Assembly (NCBI GenBank): GCA_964634755.1
Contig: CAZWJH010000028.1
Location: forward strand, 1-25,830
Origin: JALXDT01 sp964634755
GTDB lineage: Bacteria > Acidobacteriota > Aminicenantia > JAMOAD01
Direction: 5' to 3'
Length of the DNA: 25,830 nucleotides
The translations under genes were made by a program, and so were the position numbers. The number at the start of each line of letters is the position of its first letter. The stretch's first letter is position 1. Under the pieces are notes generated by a model. It was given only the letters and a program-made list of their open reading frames with translations, had not been told where the DNA came from and ran no database searches. This document shows positions 1 to 7,814 of this stretch, piece by piece.

Positions 1-402
1 GATGAGCTTATTGCCTTTATATACAGTGGCACTTTAAGATTTTTAAGCGAAATTAGGGAACTTTTGCAAAAGGGGGATATTGAATCAAAGGTTGAAAAAG
101 TAAACAGAGTTATTGATATTATCTCCTATTTACGCTCGATTCTTGATTTTGAAAAGGGAGGGGTGATAGCAAAAAATCTTGATAGCCTTTACCTCTTTTC
201 AACAAAGGAATTGAGTGAGTTTAATTATTCCAATGATTTGAAAAAGTTAGAAACCGTAGAGAATATATTCAGAGAGCTCCATCAAACTTGGAAGGAAATG
301 ATAAGGAGAAAAAAAGAGGGAAGTAAAGATAATTCAACTTCTCCTGCTAATATTTCTTCAATTAATAATTCTCAGGAAAAGAGATTAGAATTATATGGAT
401 GA
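1..402 (+). CDS. fliS: Flagellar export chaperone FliS, 5'-truncated by window edge
   Basis: FliS binds the disordered C-terminus of flagellin in the cytoplasm, prevents premature polymerisation and delivers it to the flagellar type III export gate. The frame is open from base 1, beginning DELIAFIYSGTLRFL, which matches the FliS helix usually written LILMLYDGALRFL. The typical core 'IISYLRSILDFEKGG' and 'IAKNLDSLY' follows, then a LRELxxxWKE-like helix near the end. About 35 N-terminal residues should lie upstream of the window. The visible 133 residues include a polar C-terminal tail (residues ~105-133, rich in Ser/Asn/Lys) typical of FliS. The stop overlaps the start of the next small gene by 8 bases, so the two are probably translationally coupled, as fliS-fliT usually are. 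Identification rests on motif recognition and context. Confidence 0.87.
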   Translation, partial: DELIAFIYSGTLRFLSEIRELLQKGDIESKVEKVNRVIDIISYLRSILDFEKGGVIAKNLDSLYLFSTKELSEFNYSNDLKKLETVENIFRELHQTWKEMIRRKKEGSKDNSTSPANISSINNSQEKRLELYG

Positions 403-742
403 GAGTCGTATGGTTGAGGTAGAGGAACTTCTAAAGAGACTAAAGCATAATTTTAGGGAAAAAGAGAAAGCAGCTGAAAGAGAGGAGTGGAGTAGAGTGG
501 AGAAAATTGCCGCTGAAAATAATGAAATAGTAAAAAAATTAGAGGGAAAACAGCTGAGAAGAGAAGAGAAGCTTCTTCTTAAAGAACTTTTTGAAAAAGG
601 GAAAGAGATAGAAAAAAGGATAGAGGAAAAAATTGAACTCTTAAAGAAAAAGATAGCTGTTACTCAGAACATTTCGAAAAACTTAAATAATCTCTTTACA
701 CAAACAGAGGAACCTTCTCTTTTTATTGATGAGAAGAAGTAA
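395..742 (+). CDS. FliT-like small coiled-coil protein
   Basis: This 115-residue protein is very highly charged and almost entirely helical, with heptad-like Leu/Ile spacing (for example the stretch LLLKELFEKGKEIEKRIEEK) and no membrane segment. It overlaps fliS by 8 bases, the usual place for fliT, whose product chaperones the filament cap FliD or related export substrates. Sequence identity to FliT families is not something I can see; the call comes from size, coiled-coil character and position. The start at 395 gives MDESRMVEVEELL; the internal ATG at 410 is a possible alternative. The last residues sit 5 bases from the convergent epimerase stop codon, with no obvious terminator between. 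It could equally be a FlgN-like or uncharacterised flagellar accessory protein. Confidence 0.6.
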   Translation: MDESRMVEVEELLKRLKHNFREKEKAAEREEWSRVEKIAAENNEIVKKLEGKQLRREEKLLLKELFEKGKEIEKRIEEKIELLKKKIAVTQNISKNLNNLFTQTEEPSLFIDEKK

Positions 743-747
743 TTTAA

Positions 748-1788
748 TTAAAGAAATTTTTTGAAGAATTTTAAAATTCCTTGATCCCATCCAACCCGGT
801 GAGTTACACCAACATCTTTTATTTTGTCTTTGTTGTCAAGATACCATTGATATGAGCGGATTAAAGCTTGTGCATTTGAATATTTTGCTTTCCACCCGAG
901 AGTTTTTTTGATTTTATCAACTGATACGAAAGACTCTTTATCAGCAGTGCCATAAACCCATTTATATAAAGGAGAAAGCCTTAAAGCTTCAAAAAGAACA
1001 AGGGGAGGCTTTACCAATATTGATGGAATTGGCATTACCTTTGCTCCATTTTTTGCATAATCACATAAAGCCCCTACATCTTCCCTAACAGTTTTAAACT
1101 CCTCAGCTCCGACATTAAATACATCGTTTACTTTTTGTTTATCTTCAGTTAATGTTAAATAGATTGCCTCTGTAAGATCCTCAACTTCCAGTAATTGGTA
1201 TCTGTTCTTTCCATTTCCAATTACAGGTATACTTTTCCCGCTTTCAACCCAATCGTAAAGAATTTGAAAAACTCCCAATCTTGCTGTTCCTATAAAGGTT
1301 TTAGGTCTTATAATTGATATAATCATATCCTTTTGAGCTTCAAAACAGATATCCTCTGCTTTGATTTTGGCCTCTCCATAAGCACCAACTCCTACTCGGG
1401 GGCTATTTTCATAGATTGGATGATATTTAGGCACTCCGTAAACAGCTGTAGAGGAGATATATGTTACCCTTTTTACTCCGTGCTTTTTTGCAAATTCAAG
1501 GACATTTTTTGTCCCATCTATTGTTGTTGTGTATATATCTTCTTTCTTCCACAGTGGCAAAGCTGCTGCTGCGTGGATTATAAAATCGTATTTCCCATTT
1601 TTAATTACTTCTTCAAGTTTATCTCTATCTCTTACATCAACATTAAAATAACCTGTTTCTTCGGGATACTCTTCTTTAATATAATCAGCTATATCCAAAA
1701 TGTCAATATCCTTTACCCCTTTTTTATAAAATTCATTTACAAGATGGTATCCTAAAAAGCCTGCGCCACCTGTAATTAATAATTTCAT
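748..1788 (-). CDS. NAD-dependent epimerase/dehydratase (extended SDR family)
   Basis: Predicted cytoplasmic nucleotide-sugar or sterol-type oxidoreductase of 346 residues. The N-terminus has the Rossmann NAD-binding motif TGGAGFLG (residues 6-13), a DxxD-like segment (NVDVRDRDKL, ~49-58) and HAAAALPLW at ~72-80. The catalytic Ser lies in YISSTAVYG (~110-118), and the YxxxK pair is Y137/K141. The C-terminal substrate domain (~200-346) includes the FNVGAEEF segment. Substrate cannot be fixed from sequence; relatives act on UDP- or GDP-sugars, or on 3-beta-hydroxysteroid-like substrates. A clear AAGGAGG ribosome site lies just upstream (complement of 1793-1800). It is transcribed alone from a minus-strand promoter and converges on the flagellar operon. 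No rhamnose or galactose operon neighbours are present to narrow the function. Confidence 0.85.
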   Translation of the reverse strand: MKLLITGGAGFLGYHLVNEFYKKGVKDIDILDIADYIKEEYPEETGYFNVDVRDRDKLEEVIKNGKYDFIIHAAAALPLWKKEDIYTTTIDGTKNVLEFAKKHGVKRVTYISSTAVYGVPKYHPIYENSPRVGVGAYGEAKIKAEDICFEAQKDMIISIIRPKTFIGTARLGVFQILYDWVESGKSIPVIGNGKNRYQLLEVEDLTEAIYLTLTEDKQKVNDVFNVGAEEFKTVREDVGALCDYAKNGAKVMPIPSILVKPPLVLFEALRLSPLYKWVYGTADKESFVSVDKIKKTLGWKAKYSNAQALIRSYQWYLDNKDKIKDVGVTHRVGWDQGILKFFKKFL

Positions 1789-2074
1789 ATTAATCCTCCT
1801 TGAAATAAAAGTGCTAAATTATAGCAGAAAAAGTAAAATATTTCATTAAAGGAAAAACAGATATTTAGGCTGTATAATAAATATACCGCAATAACTAGAA
1901 CTATCGCTTATTTTACTTTGTTTTCTTGGTTATTCTTTACTCTATACTTTAAAGCTAAATCTTATGTTTGTAACATTATAATGAATGTGCTTTTGAACTA
2001 TCTATCATTGGCTCCCTTTTAATATTCATTTTTTGACTGTTCTTATAATTCCAAACAAAGAAAAGTTTGCCGAA
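1789..2074. other. 286-base intergenic region without a recognisable gene
   Basis: AT-rich spacer between two minus-strand genes. Its left end carries the epimerase ribosome site and -10 box. Downstream of the HD-GYP stop there is a small imperfect inverted repeat (CAAAC...GTTTG near 2053-2070) but no T-tract, so I do not call a terminator. No ORF with a ribosome site, tRNA or repeat family was seen in the rest. Confidence 0.5.
1818..1823 (-). promoter_or_regulatory. -10 box for the epimerase gene
   Basis: A perfect TATAAT on the minus strand lies 29 bases before the ATG, with a strong AAGGAGG ribosome site between. The -35 region is poor (TGAAAT-like, 16-base spacer), so this is a tentative promoter. 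Confidence 0.4.
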
Positions 2075-3208
2075 CTATTTGTCCTCTATGTGTTTATCAT
2101 AAAAATAGAGATCTTCAAAGGTTGAAAGAGAGCTATCTCTTAATTGCTCTCTTAGTTTTTTCCACTCTTCTATCGGCTTTTTAAAGAATGCTTCAACTAC
2201 TTGAGGATCAAATTGCTTGCCATTCCACTTTTTTAATTCCTCCGCTGTTTGTTCAAAAGTTAGAGCTTTTCTGTAAGGCCTATCAGATGTCATAGCATCC
2301 ATAGTATCAGCTACTGCAAAAATTCTGGAACCAAGAGGAATTTCTTCACCTCTTAAACCAACTGGGTAACCACTCCCATCGTATTTTTCATGGTGGTGAA
2401 GCACAATTTGGGCTACATCATTTAATTGTTTTATGTTTTTTATTATTTTATATCCTAAAAGGGAATGCTGTTTCATTATTTGCCACTCTTCCTCTGTTAA
2501 TTTTCCGGGTTTTCTTAGAATACTATCTGGAATTCCTATTTTCCCTATATCATGTAAAAGCGCAGCTATTTTTAGGGTTTTTAAAAATTTCTTATCTGTT
2601 ATTCCCATGAGCTTTGCTAATTCAAGAGTATAGTAAGTAACTCTCTCAGAATGCCCTTCTGTTTCAGTATCCCTTGCATCGAGAGCATTTACTAAGGTAA
2701 TGAGAGTAGAATTGAAAATCTCATCTAATTCTTTGTACGCTTTCTCAAGCTCTTTTGTTCTCTCCTCAACCAATTCTTCAAGATGGAGTTGGTATCTTTT
2801 ATTTTCAAGTAAAAGTTTTCTCTTTTCAATAGCTCTTTTTACCACAATGAGAAGTTCTGTGATTTTAAATGGTTTTGTAATATAAGTGTATGCCCCTCTG
2901 TCCATCGCATTTATAGCAGATTTTATATCATTAAGTGCTGATATCATTATTACAACTGCAGCTGGGTCAATGGCTTTTACTTCTCTAAGGAATTCTAGCC
3001 CATCCATTATAGGCATCTTTATGTCAGACATAATTATTGAAATTTTATCCTTATTCTCTAAAAATAATTCTAATGCCTCTTTCCCATTTGATGCAGATAA
3101 TGTTTTATAACCCCCCTGCTCTTCAAGTATCTCTTTTACTAATTCTCGAATATTAGCTTCATCATCAACAATAAGAATTAGTTTTTTTTCTTTGCCCTTT
3201 TTATCCAT
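2075..3208 (-). CDS. Response regulator with C-terminal HD-GYP domain
   Basis: A 377-residue cytoplasmic two-component regulator whose output is predicted cyclic-di-GMP hydrolysis. The receiver domain (~10-127) has the acidic pair D15/D16, phospho-acceptor D62 (in IIMSDIKMP), S90 and K112 in the KPF motif. A coiled-coil linker (~130-165, LEELVEERTKELEKAYKEL) leads to the HD-GYP domain. That domain carries HDIGKIGIPD at 219-228, H248, and H272-H273-E274 within HHEKYDGSGYP at 272-282, so the metal ligands and the GYP signature are intact. This architecture (RpfG-like) controls motility, biofilm and surface behaviour in many bacteria, fitting the flagellar, CheW and MglA genes nearby. No partner histidine kinase is adjacent. 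The start lacks a ribosome site and the promoter directly abuts it, suggesting a leaderless mRNA. Confidence 0.93.
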   Translation of the reverse strand: MDKKGKEKKLILIVDDEANIRELVKEILEEQGGYKTLSASNGKEALELFLENKDKISIIMSDIKMPIMDGLEFLREVKAIDPAAVVIMISALNDIKSAINAMDRGAYTYITKPFKITELLIVVKRAIEKRKLLLENKRYQLHLEELVEERTKELEKAYKELDEIFNSTLITLVNALDARDTETEGHSERVTYYTLELAKLMGITDKKFLKTLKIAALLHDIGKIGIPDSILRKPGKLTEEEWQIMKQHSLLGYKIIKNIKQLNDVAQIVLHHHEKYDGSGYPVGLRGEEIPLGSRIFAVADTMDAMTSDRPYRKALTFEQTAEELKKWNGKQFDPQVVEAFFKKPIEEWKKLREQLRDSSLSTFEDLYFYDKHIEDK

Positions 3209-3213
3209 TTATT

Positions 3214-3242
3214 AAAATAACATATGTTTATTTATTTGTCAA
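3214..3242 (-). promoter_or_regulatory. Promoter of the HD-GYP regulator, probably leaderless
   Basis: Minus strand: -35 TTGACA (3237-3242), 17-base spacer, -10 TATTTT (3214-3219). The -10 ends 5 bases before the ATG at 3208 and there is no Shine-Dalgarno sequence, so transcription would begin at or next to the start codon. Confidence 0.55.
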
Positions 3243-3273
3243 TTTGGGCTTTTCTTGTTTATTAAATTAAAGA

Positions 3274-3302
3274 TTGTAAATAAACCCGGATTTTATTATA
3301 AT
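3274..3302 (+). promoter_or_regulatory. Promoter of ftsY-rib operon, probably leaderless
   Basis: Plus strand: -35 TTGTAA (3274-3279), 17-base spacer, perfect -10 TATAAT (3297-3302). The ATG of ftsY is at 3308, again 5 bases after the -10, with no Shine-Dalgarno sequence. It is divergent from the HD-GYP promoter, with only 31 bases between the two -35 boxes. Confidence 0.65.
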
Positions 3303-3307
3303 TTCAC

Positions 3308-4186
3308 ATGCAGATTTTTAAAGGTAAATTAAATAATTTATCTGAGAATTTCAAACGAGGATTATCCTCGATCTTTTCGAGGAGAAATATTGAAGAAATT
3401 TTAGAGGAACTTGAAGAATTTTTAGTCCTTTCAGATGTTAGTATTGATATAGTAGAAGATTTTATAAAAAAAATAAGAAAAAGAGTGAAAAAGGGGGAAG
3501 AGGCAATAAATGTTTTGAGAGAAGAGATAGTGGAAACTTTAAGTATTGACTCTAAAAACTGGTTTGACAAAGATGAGAAATTCATAGCTCTTATTGTAGG
3601 AGTTAATGGAGGTGGAAAAACTACATCTATTGCAAAATTGGGTGCTTTGCTTAAAGATAGAGGGAAAAATGTAATTTTTGCTGCTGCTGATACCTTTAGG
3701 GCGGCCGGAGGGATTCAGCTTGAACAATGGGGAAGCAAGCTTAATATACCTGTTGTTTCAGGAGAGAAGGGAGCTGATCCTTCCTCTGTGGTATATAATG
3801 CCTTAAATTCTTATAGAACAAATAATTATGATGTCCTTTTAATAGATACAGCAGGGAGGGTTCACACAAAAGAGAATCTTATGAATGAACTAAAGAAAAT
3901 AACTAAAGTAATAAAAAGAGAATTCCCTGATGAGCCAAAAGAGGTATTACTTGTTTTGGATGCTACTATTGGGCAAAATGCGATTGTTCAGGCAAGAGAA
4001 TTCAGAAAATTTTCGGATCTCACAGGAATTGTACTTACAAAGATGGATGGAACTGCGAAAGGGGGGACGATTATTTCGATAGCAAAGGAGTTTTCACTTC
4101 CTGTTAAATTTATCTGTACCGGTGAAAGTGTTGAAGATATCCAACTCTTCTCACCTCAGGATTATGCCAAACTTCTTTTTGAATAA
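3308..4186 (+). CDS. ftsY: Signal recognition particle receptor FtsY
   Basis: FtsY is the SRP-family GTPase that docks Ffh-ribosome-nascent chain complexes at the inner membrane. This is a short form (292 residues) consisting of a basic amphipathic N-terminus, a helical N domain (~25-85) and a GTPase G domain. Motifs in order: P-loop GVNGGGKTT, ADTFRAAGGIQLEQW (G2/insertion region), DTAGRVHTKENLMNEL, TKMDGTAKGG and GESVEDIQLFSP near the C-terminus. The acidic A domain found in E. coli is absent, as in many other bacteria. The G2-region residues after DTFRAA read GGIQL rather than the usual AAxEQL form. The stop and the ribD start overlap by one base (TAATG). It is the first gene of the riboflavin operon and sits 3.6 kb upstream of the SRP RNA gene. 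Confidence 0.96.
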   Translation: MQIFKGKLNNLSENFKRGLSSIFSRRNIEEILEELEEFLVLSDVSIDIVEDFIKKIRKRVKKGEEAINVLREEIVETLSIDSKNWFDKDEKFIALIVGVNGGGKTTSIAKLGALLKDRGKNVIFAAADTFRAAGGIQLEQWGSKLNIPVVSGEKGADPSSVVYNALNSYRTNNYDVLLIDTAGRVHTKENLMNELKKITKVIKREFPDEPKEVLLVLDATIGQNAIVQAREFRKFSDLTGIVLTKMDGTAKGGTIISIAKEFSLPVKFICTGESVEDIQLFSPQDYAKLLFE

Positions 4187-5283
4187 TGAATAAAGATTTC
4201 TATATGAAACTTACAATTGAACTTGCTAAAAAAGGATTCCTTTATACAAGCCCTAACCCCATGGTGGGAGCAGTATGTGTAAAGAATGGAAGGATAATTT
4301 CAACTTCATATCACTATAAGTTTGGAGAGTACCACGCGGAAAGAAGGTGTTTGATGGAGAATATTGATTTCAGAGGGGCTGAACTTTATGTGAATCTTGA
4401 ACCCTGTTCTCATGAAGGGAAAACACCTCCATGTACAGACATTATTTTGGAAAAAGGAATAAAGAAAGTTTATGTTGCCCATGAGGACCCTAATCCTAAA
4501 GTAAAAGGTATTGAGATTTTAAGGGAAAAAGGGGTGGAAGTTGAAGTGGGGATTTTAAGAGAAAAAGCCATTGAACTTAATCAGGCTTTTTTATGCAATG
4601 TTGGGAAAAAAAGACCTTATGTAACATTAAAATTAGCAACTTCTCTTGATGGTAAGATTGCCTTATATAATGGGAACTCTAAGGGTATTAGCTCAGAGGA
4701 AGTATTAAAGTATGTTCATCTTTTAAGAGCTGAGAATGATGCAATACTTGTGGGTATTGGGACAGTTTTGATGGATGATCCAGAACTTACAGTTAGGTTT
4801 GAAGGTTATGAAAAGAAGATAAAGAGAATTATTCTTGATTCGAAACTTGAATTTCCGGTTAAATCAAAATTGTTTAATACAAGAGAAAAAGGAGATCTCC
4901 TTATTTTTACTTCAAAAAATTCTAATAAAAACAAAAAAAATTTACTTAAAGATAATGGCATTAAAGTGATAGAAGTTGAAAATAATAAAGAAGGTGAACT
5001 TAATATTACTGAGGTGCTTTCCACTCTTTTTAAAATGAGAGTTGGTAAACTTCTTGTGGAAGGAGGAGCAAAAATAGCAGCTTCTTTTTTAAGAGAAAGG
5101 AATGTAGATGTTTTTATTCAAGAAATTGCTGTCAACAAAATACTTGGGGGAGGTTATTCGTATTCTGATTCTTTGAGGATAGCTTCTGTTCATGAGAGTA
5201 AAATTATAAAAAAATGGAAAACTTTTAATATGGATGATAATGTTATAGTTGAGGGAGTTATAAATGTTTACGGGTATAATTGA
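4186..5283 (+). CDS. ribD: Bifunctional riboflavin biosynthesis deaminase/reductase RibD
   Basis: RibD converts 2,5-diamino-6-ribosylamino-pyrimidinone phosphate to 5-amino-6-ribitylamino-uracil phosphate by deamination, then NADPH-dependent reduction. The 365-residue protein has an N-terminal zinc deaminase domain with the HAE motif (YHAERR, ~45-50) and the second zinc motif EPCSHEGKTPPC (~72-83). It then has a C-terminal reductase domain with KLATSLDGKIA (~148-158), ILVGIGTVLMDDPELTVR (~184-201) and the LLVEGGAKIA motif near 288. The order and length are standard. It begins on the ftsY stop codon (1-base overlap) and ends 20 bases inside ribE, so ribosomes probably pass directly between the genes. 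No FMN riboswitch precedes the operon, because ftsY occupies that position. Confidence 0.96.
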   Translation: MNKDFYMKLTIELAKKGFLYTSPNPMVGAVCVKNGRIISTSYHYKFGEYHAERRCLMENIDFRGAELYVNLEPCSHEGKTPPCTDIILEKGIKKVYVAHEDPNPKVKGIEILREKGVEVEVGILREKAIELNQAFLCNVGKKRPYVTLKLATSLDGKIALYNGNSKGISSEEVLKYVHLLRAENDAILVGIGTVLMDDPELTVRFEGYEKKIKRIILDSKLEFPVKSKLFNTREKGDLLIFTSKNSNKNKKNLLKDNGIKVIEVENNKEGELNITEVLSTLFKMRVGKLLVEGGAKIAASFLRERNVDVFIQEIAVNKILGGGYSYSDSLRIASVHESKIIKKWKTFNMDDNVIVEGVINVYGYN

Positions 5284-5854
5284 TAGTTTAGGAAAAGTAG
5301 AAGATTTTAAAAGTAATGTTTTGAAAGTTTCTCTGTTGGATAAAGAAAATTATCAAGATATTATTGTAGGGGAGAGTGTAGCTATTAATGGTGTTTGCCT
5401 TACTGTGGAGAGTAGAGAAGAAGAAGTACTTAGCTTTTTTATCTCCAAGGAAACACTTGAAAAAAGTAATTTGAGATTTTTAAAAAAAGGAGATTTTGTA
5501 AATTTGGAAAGAGCTATAAAAATAGGGGATAGATTATCAGGACACATTGTACAGGGACATGTTGAGGGTTTAGGAAGTTTCCTTGGCAAATATAAGAGAG
5601 GAAATGGCTATAGATTTGAATTTAGGATTCCTGAAGAATTAAGAAAATTTATAATACCAAAGGGTTCTATTTCTATAAATGGGATAAGTCTAACCATTGC
5701 TGATATTTCAGGTCTGAAAATTGCGATTGAAGTAATCCCTCTAACCTATGAGAATACAAATTTTAAGTATTTAAAAAAGATGGACAAAGTGAATATTGAA
5801 ACGGATATTATTGGAAAATACATTTATAATTGGTATAATATGCCAAGGAGATGA
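5264..5854 (+). CDS. ribE: Riboflavin synthase alpha subunit
   Basis: Catalyses dismutation of two 6,7-dimethyl-8-ribityllumazine molecules to riboflavin and a pyrimidine. The start gives the invariant MFTGIID N-terminus, which fixes the start codon inside ribD. The two lumazine-binding half-domains are both present. The first contains VAINGVCLTV (~42-51) and the linker SGHIVQGHVEG (~92-102). The second contains SINGISLTIADI (~140-151) and the ETDIIGKYI segment close to the C-terminus. Length (196 residues) is slightly short but within family range. It overlaps ribD by 20 bases, and its final bases provide the ribosome site for ribBA. This is the RibE of Gram-negative nomenclature (ribC in E. 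coli). Confidence 0.96.
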   Translation: MFTGIIDSLGKVEDFKSNVLKVSLLDKENYQDIIVGESVAINGVCLTVESREEEVLSFFISKETLEKSNLRFLKKGDFVNLERAIKIGDRLSGHIVQGHVEGLGSFLGKYKRGNGYRFEFRIPEELRKFIIPKGSISINGISLTIADISGLKIAIEVIPLTYENTNFKYLKKMDKVNIETDIIGKYIYNWYNMPRR

Positions 5855-5856
5855 AT

Positions 5857-7059
5857 ATGAAAATATCAGAAGTTGAAGATGTTTTAGATGATGTAAAGGC
5901 TGGGAAGCCTGTTATTATAGTTGATGATGAAGACAGAGAAAATGAAGGAGACTTTTATGTCGCAGCGGAGAAGATAACTCCTGAATTAGTAAATTTTATG
6001 GCCAAAGAGGGAAGGGGACTAATCTGTTTGACTTTGACAAACAAGAGAGCGGATGAGCTTGATTTACCGCTAATGGTAGGGGATAATTCTTCAAGGTATG
6101 GAACAGCCTTTACTGTTTCAATAGATTATAAAATCGGTACAACTACTGGGATCTCTGCCTATGATAGAGCAGCAACAATTTTGGCAGCTGTTTCAGATGA
6201 TGTTAAACCTGAGGATTTTGCGAGACCAGGACATATTTTCCCATTAAGAGCAAAAAATGGTGGAGTATTGGTAAGAGCTGGGCAGACAGAGGCATCTGTA
6301 GATCTTTCAAAATTGGCGGGTTTAAAACCAGCCGGTGTTATTTGTGAGATTATGAATGAAGATGGTTCGATGGCTCGGCTCCCTCAGCTCGAGAAAATAG
6401 CAGAAAAATTTAATATTAAGATTATAAGTGTTGCCAATATAATAAAATACAGACTGAAAAATGAAATTTTGGTTGAGGAGGTTGCAAGGGCAAAGCTTCC
6501 TACTAAATACGGGAATTTTGAAATAGCAGTTTTTGTTGATAAAGTCAAAAGGAAAGAGAATGTAGCTTTAATAGCTGGAGATATATCAAAAGACAAACCT
6601 GTTCTTGTAAGGGTTCACTCTATGTGTCTTACCGGCGATACTTTTGGTTCAAAAAGATGTGATTGTGGAGATCAACTCCACACAGCTATGAAAAGAATTT
6701 CCAAGGAAGGAGGAGTTTTACTTTATCTTTTGGAACATGAGGGGAGAGGGATTGGTCTTGTGAATAAAATCAAAGCTTATGCTTTACAGGATCAAGGGTT
6801 GGATACTGTTGATGCTAATATAAAATTAGGGTTTAAAGAAGACTTGAGAGATTACGGAATTGGTGCTATGATATTAAGGAGATTGGGGGTGAGGAAAATG
6901 AGACTTTTGACAAATAATCCTAAAAAACTTATTTCTTTAAAGGGGTATGGCCTTGAGGTTATAGAGCAAATACCCATTGAAATCGAACCAAATGAAATAA
7001 ATTATGATTATTTAAAAACTAAAAAGGAAAAAATGGGGCATAAATTAAAGAAAATTTAA
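5857..7059 (+). CDS. ribBA: Bifunctional DHBP synthase / GTP cyclohydrolase II RibBA
   Basis: Supplies both riboflavin precursors: 3,4-dihydroxy-2-butanone 4-phosphate from ribulose 5-phosphate, and the pyrimidine from GTP. The N-terminal domain (~1-200) has VDDEDRENEGDF, TTGISAYDRA and RPGHIFPLRA. The C-terminal domain has HSMCLTGDTFGSKRCDCG, with the three zinc cysteines, then EHEGRGIGL, LRRLGVRKMRLLTNNPKK. The first motif carries Met where Glu is more usual (HSECLTGD). An in-frame ATG at 5851 overlaps the ribE stop, but AAGGAG at 5845-5850 abuts it; the ATG at 5857 has the normal 6-base spacing and is preferred. ribH, the lumazine synthase gene that often follows, is not here. Confidence 0.96.
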   Translation: MKISEVEDVLDDVKAGKPVIIVDDEDRENEGDFYVAAEKITPELVNFMAKEGRGLICLTLTNKRADELDLPLMVGDNSSRYGTAFTVSIDYKIGTTTGISAYDRAATILAAVSDDVKPEDFARPGHIFPLRAKNGGVLVRAGQTEASVDLSKLAGLKPAGVICEIMNEDGSMARLPQLEKIAEKFNIKIISVANIIKYRLKNEILVEEVARAKLPTKYGNFEIAVFVDKVKRKENVALIAGDISKDKPVLVRVHSMCLTGDTFGSKRCDCGDQLHTAMKRISKEGGVLLYLLEHEGRGIGLVNKIKAYALQDQGLDTVDANIKLGFKEDLRDYGIGAMILRRLGVRKMRLLTNNPKKLISLKGYGLEVIEQIPIEIEPNEINYDYLKTKKEKMGHKLKKI

Positions 7060-7071
7060 TCGAGGTGTTTA

Positions 7072-7749
7072 ATGAAAAGGGTGGAAATTGAAAAACTTAA
7101 AGAGGAAGCAAGTGAAAAAAAAGGTGCTCGTAGAGCTCATATTTTAAAAGTATTGTTTGAATCTGGTTATAAAGACTTAGGTTTTTACGAAAAATTTAAA
7201 GATGATAAAAATGCTGCTGTTAAGGCAGTTTTAAAAAGGATTTTAAAGGAGCATGGAGAAGAAGAGGGGAATTTTAGCAACTTGGAAAAGATAAAAAAAA
7301 CACTTGAAAATACTACAAAAAAAGAAAAAAGACTTGAAATTTATAAAGAAGCTATTAATTTGGATGAAAAGATAAAAAAAGAAATTTTATTATTGGGCTT
7401 AAATGATCCTTCCTGGGATATAAGAGATTTTATCTCTAATCTAATAGCAAAGGATGAGAGTTTTACTAATGAAGATATATATAAGCTTGTTGAAAATCCA
7501 TTGTGGTCAATAAGGAGGGAGGGAGTAAAGATCCTTGGCATAAGAGGAGATGAAAAAGTATTTGAATATAAAGATAAGTTTTTAAGTGATACTAATACCG
7601 ATATTAAGATTACTTATATAGAGGCAGTAGAAAGAGTCGGGGGGAAGAAAGCTATTTCTGTGATTTATAAGTTTAAAAAAGATGAAAATCAGTGGGTAAA
7701 GAAGAGAGCAGAAAAAGCTATCAATGATTTACTGAAAGAAAAAAATTAA
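7072..7749 (+). CDS. HEAT-repeat-like helical protein
   Basis: A 225-residue, Lys/Glu-rich soluble protein with no signal peptide or membrane segment. Three or four repeat units resemble HEAT or PBS-lyase-type helical repeats. Each ends in an aromatic-charged signature followed by a hydrophobic helix: PSWDIRDFISNLI (~113-125), PLWSIRREGVKIL (~143-155), TDIKITYIEAV (~176-186) and QWVKKRAEKAI (~207-217). Such repeats form protein-binding solenoids, and no catalytic motif is visible. It starts 12 bases after ribBA with a GAGGT ribosome site, so it is probably the last gene of the ftsY-rib operon, occupying the place where ribH often lies. I cannot name a function; it does not resemble lumazine synthase. 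Confidence 0.72.
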   Translation: MKRVEIEKLKEEASEKKGARRAHILKVLFESGYKDLGFYEKFKDDKNAAVKAVLKRILKEHGEEEGNFSNLEKIKKTLENTTKKEKRLEIYKEAINLDEKIKKEILLLGLNDPSWDIRDFISNLIAKDESFTNEDIYKLVENPLWSIRREGVKILGIRGDEKVFEYKDKFLSDTNTDIKITYIEAVERVGGKKAISVIYKFKKDENQWVKKRAEKAINDLLKEKN

Positions 7750-7776
7750 AAATAGCTAAGAGAAGATAATTCAAAA

Positions 7777-7805
7777 TTTACTAAAAACTATAAGTTTGAT
7801 ATAAT
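7777..7805 (+). promoter_or_regulatory. Promoter of the SRP RNA-dnaX transcription unit
   Basis: -35 TTTACT (7777-7782), 17-base spacer, perfect -10 TATAAT (7800-7805) preceded by TG one base upstream (extended -10, TGATATAAT). The expected start of transcription near 7812 coincides with the 5' end of the SRP RNA. Confidence 0.7.
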
Positions 7806-7814
7806 CAAAAAATT

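Noticed and set aside
1333..1755. Plus-strand ORF of 140 codons opposite the epimerase gene
   Set aside because: It mirrors the strongly supported SDR protein, has Cys/Phe-rich composition unlike neighbours and no ribosome site; it is a shadow of the opposite strand.
2053..2070. Imperfect inverted repeat downstream of the HD-GYP gene as terminator
   Set aside because: Only 5 continuous base pairs and no U-tract on the minus-strand transcript.
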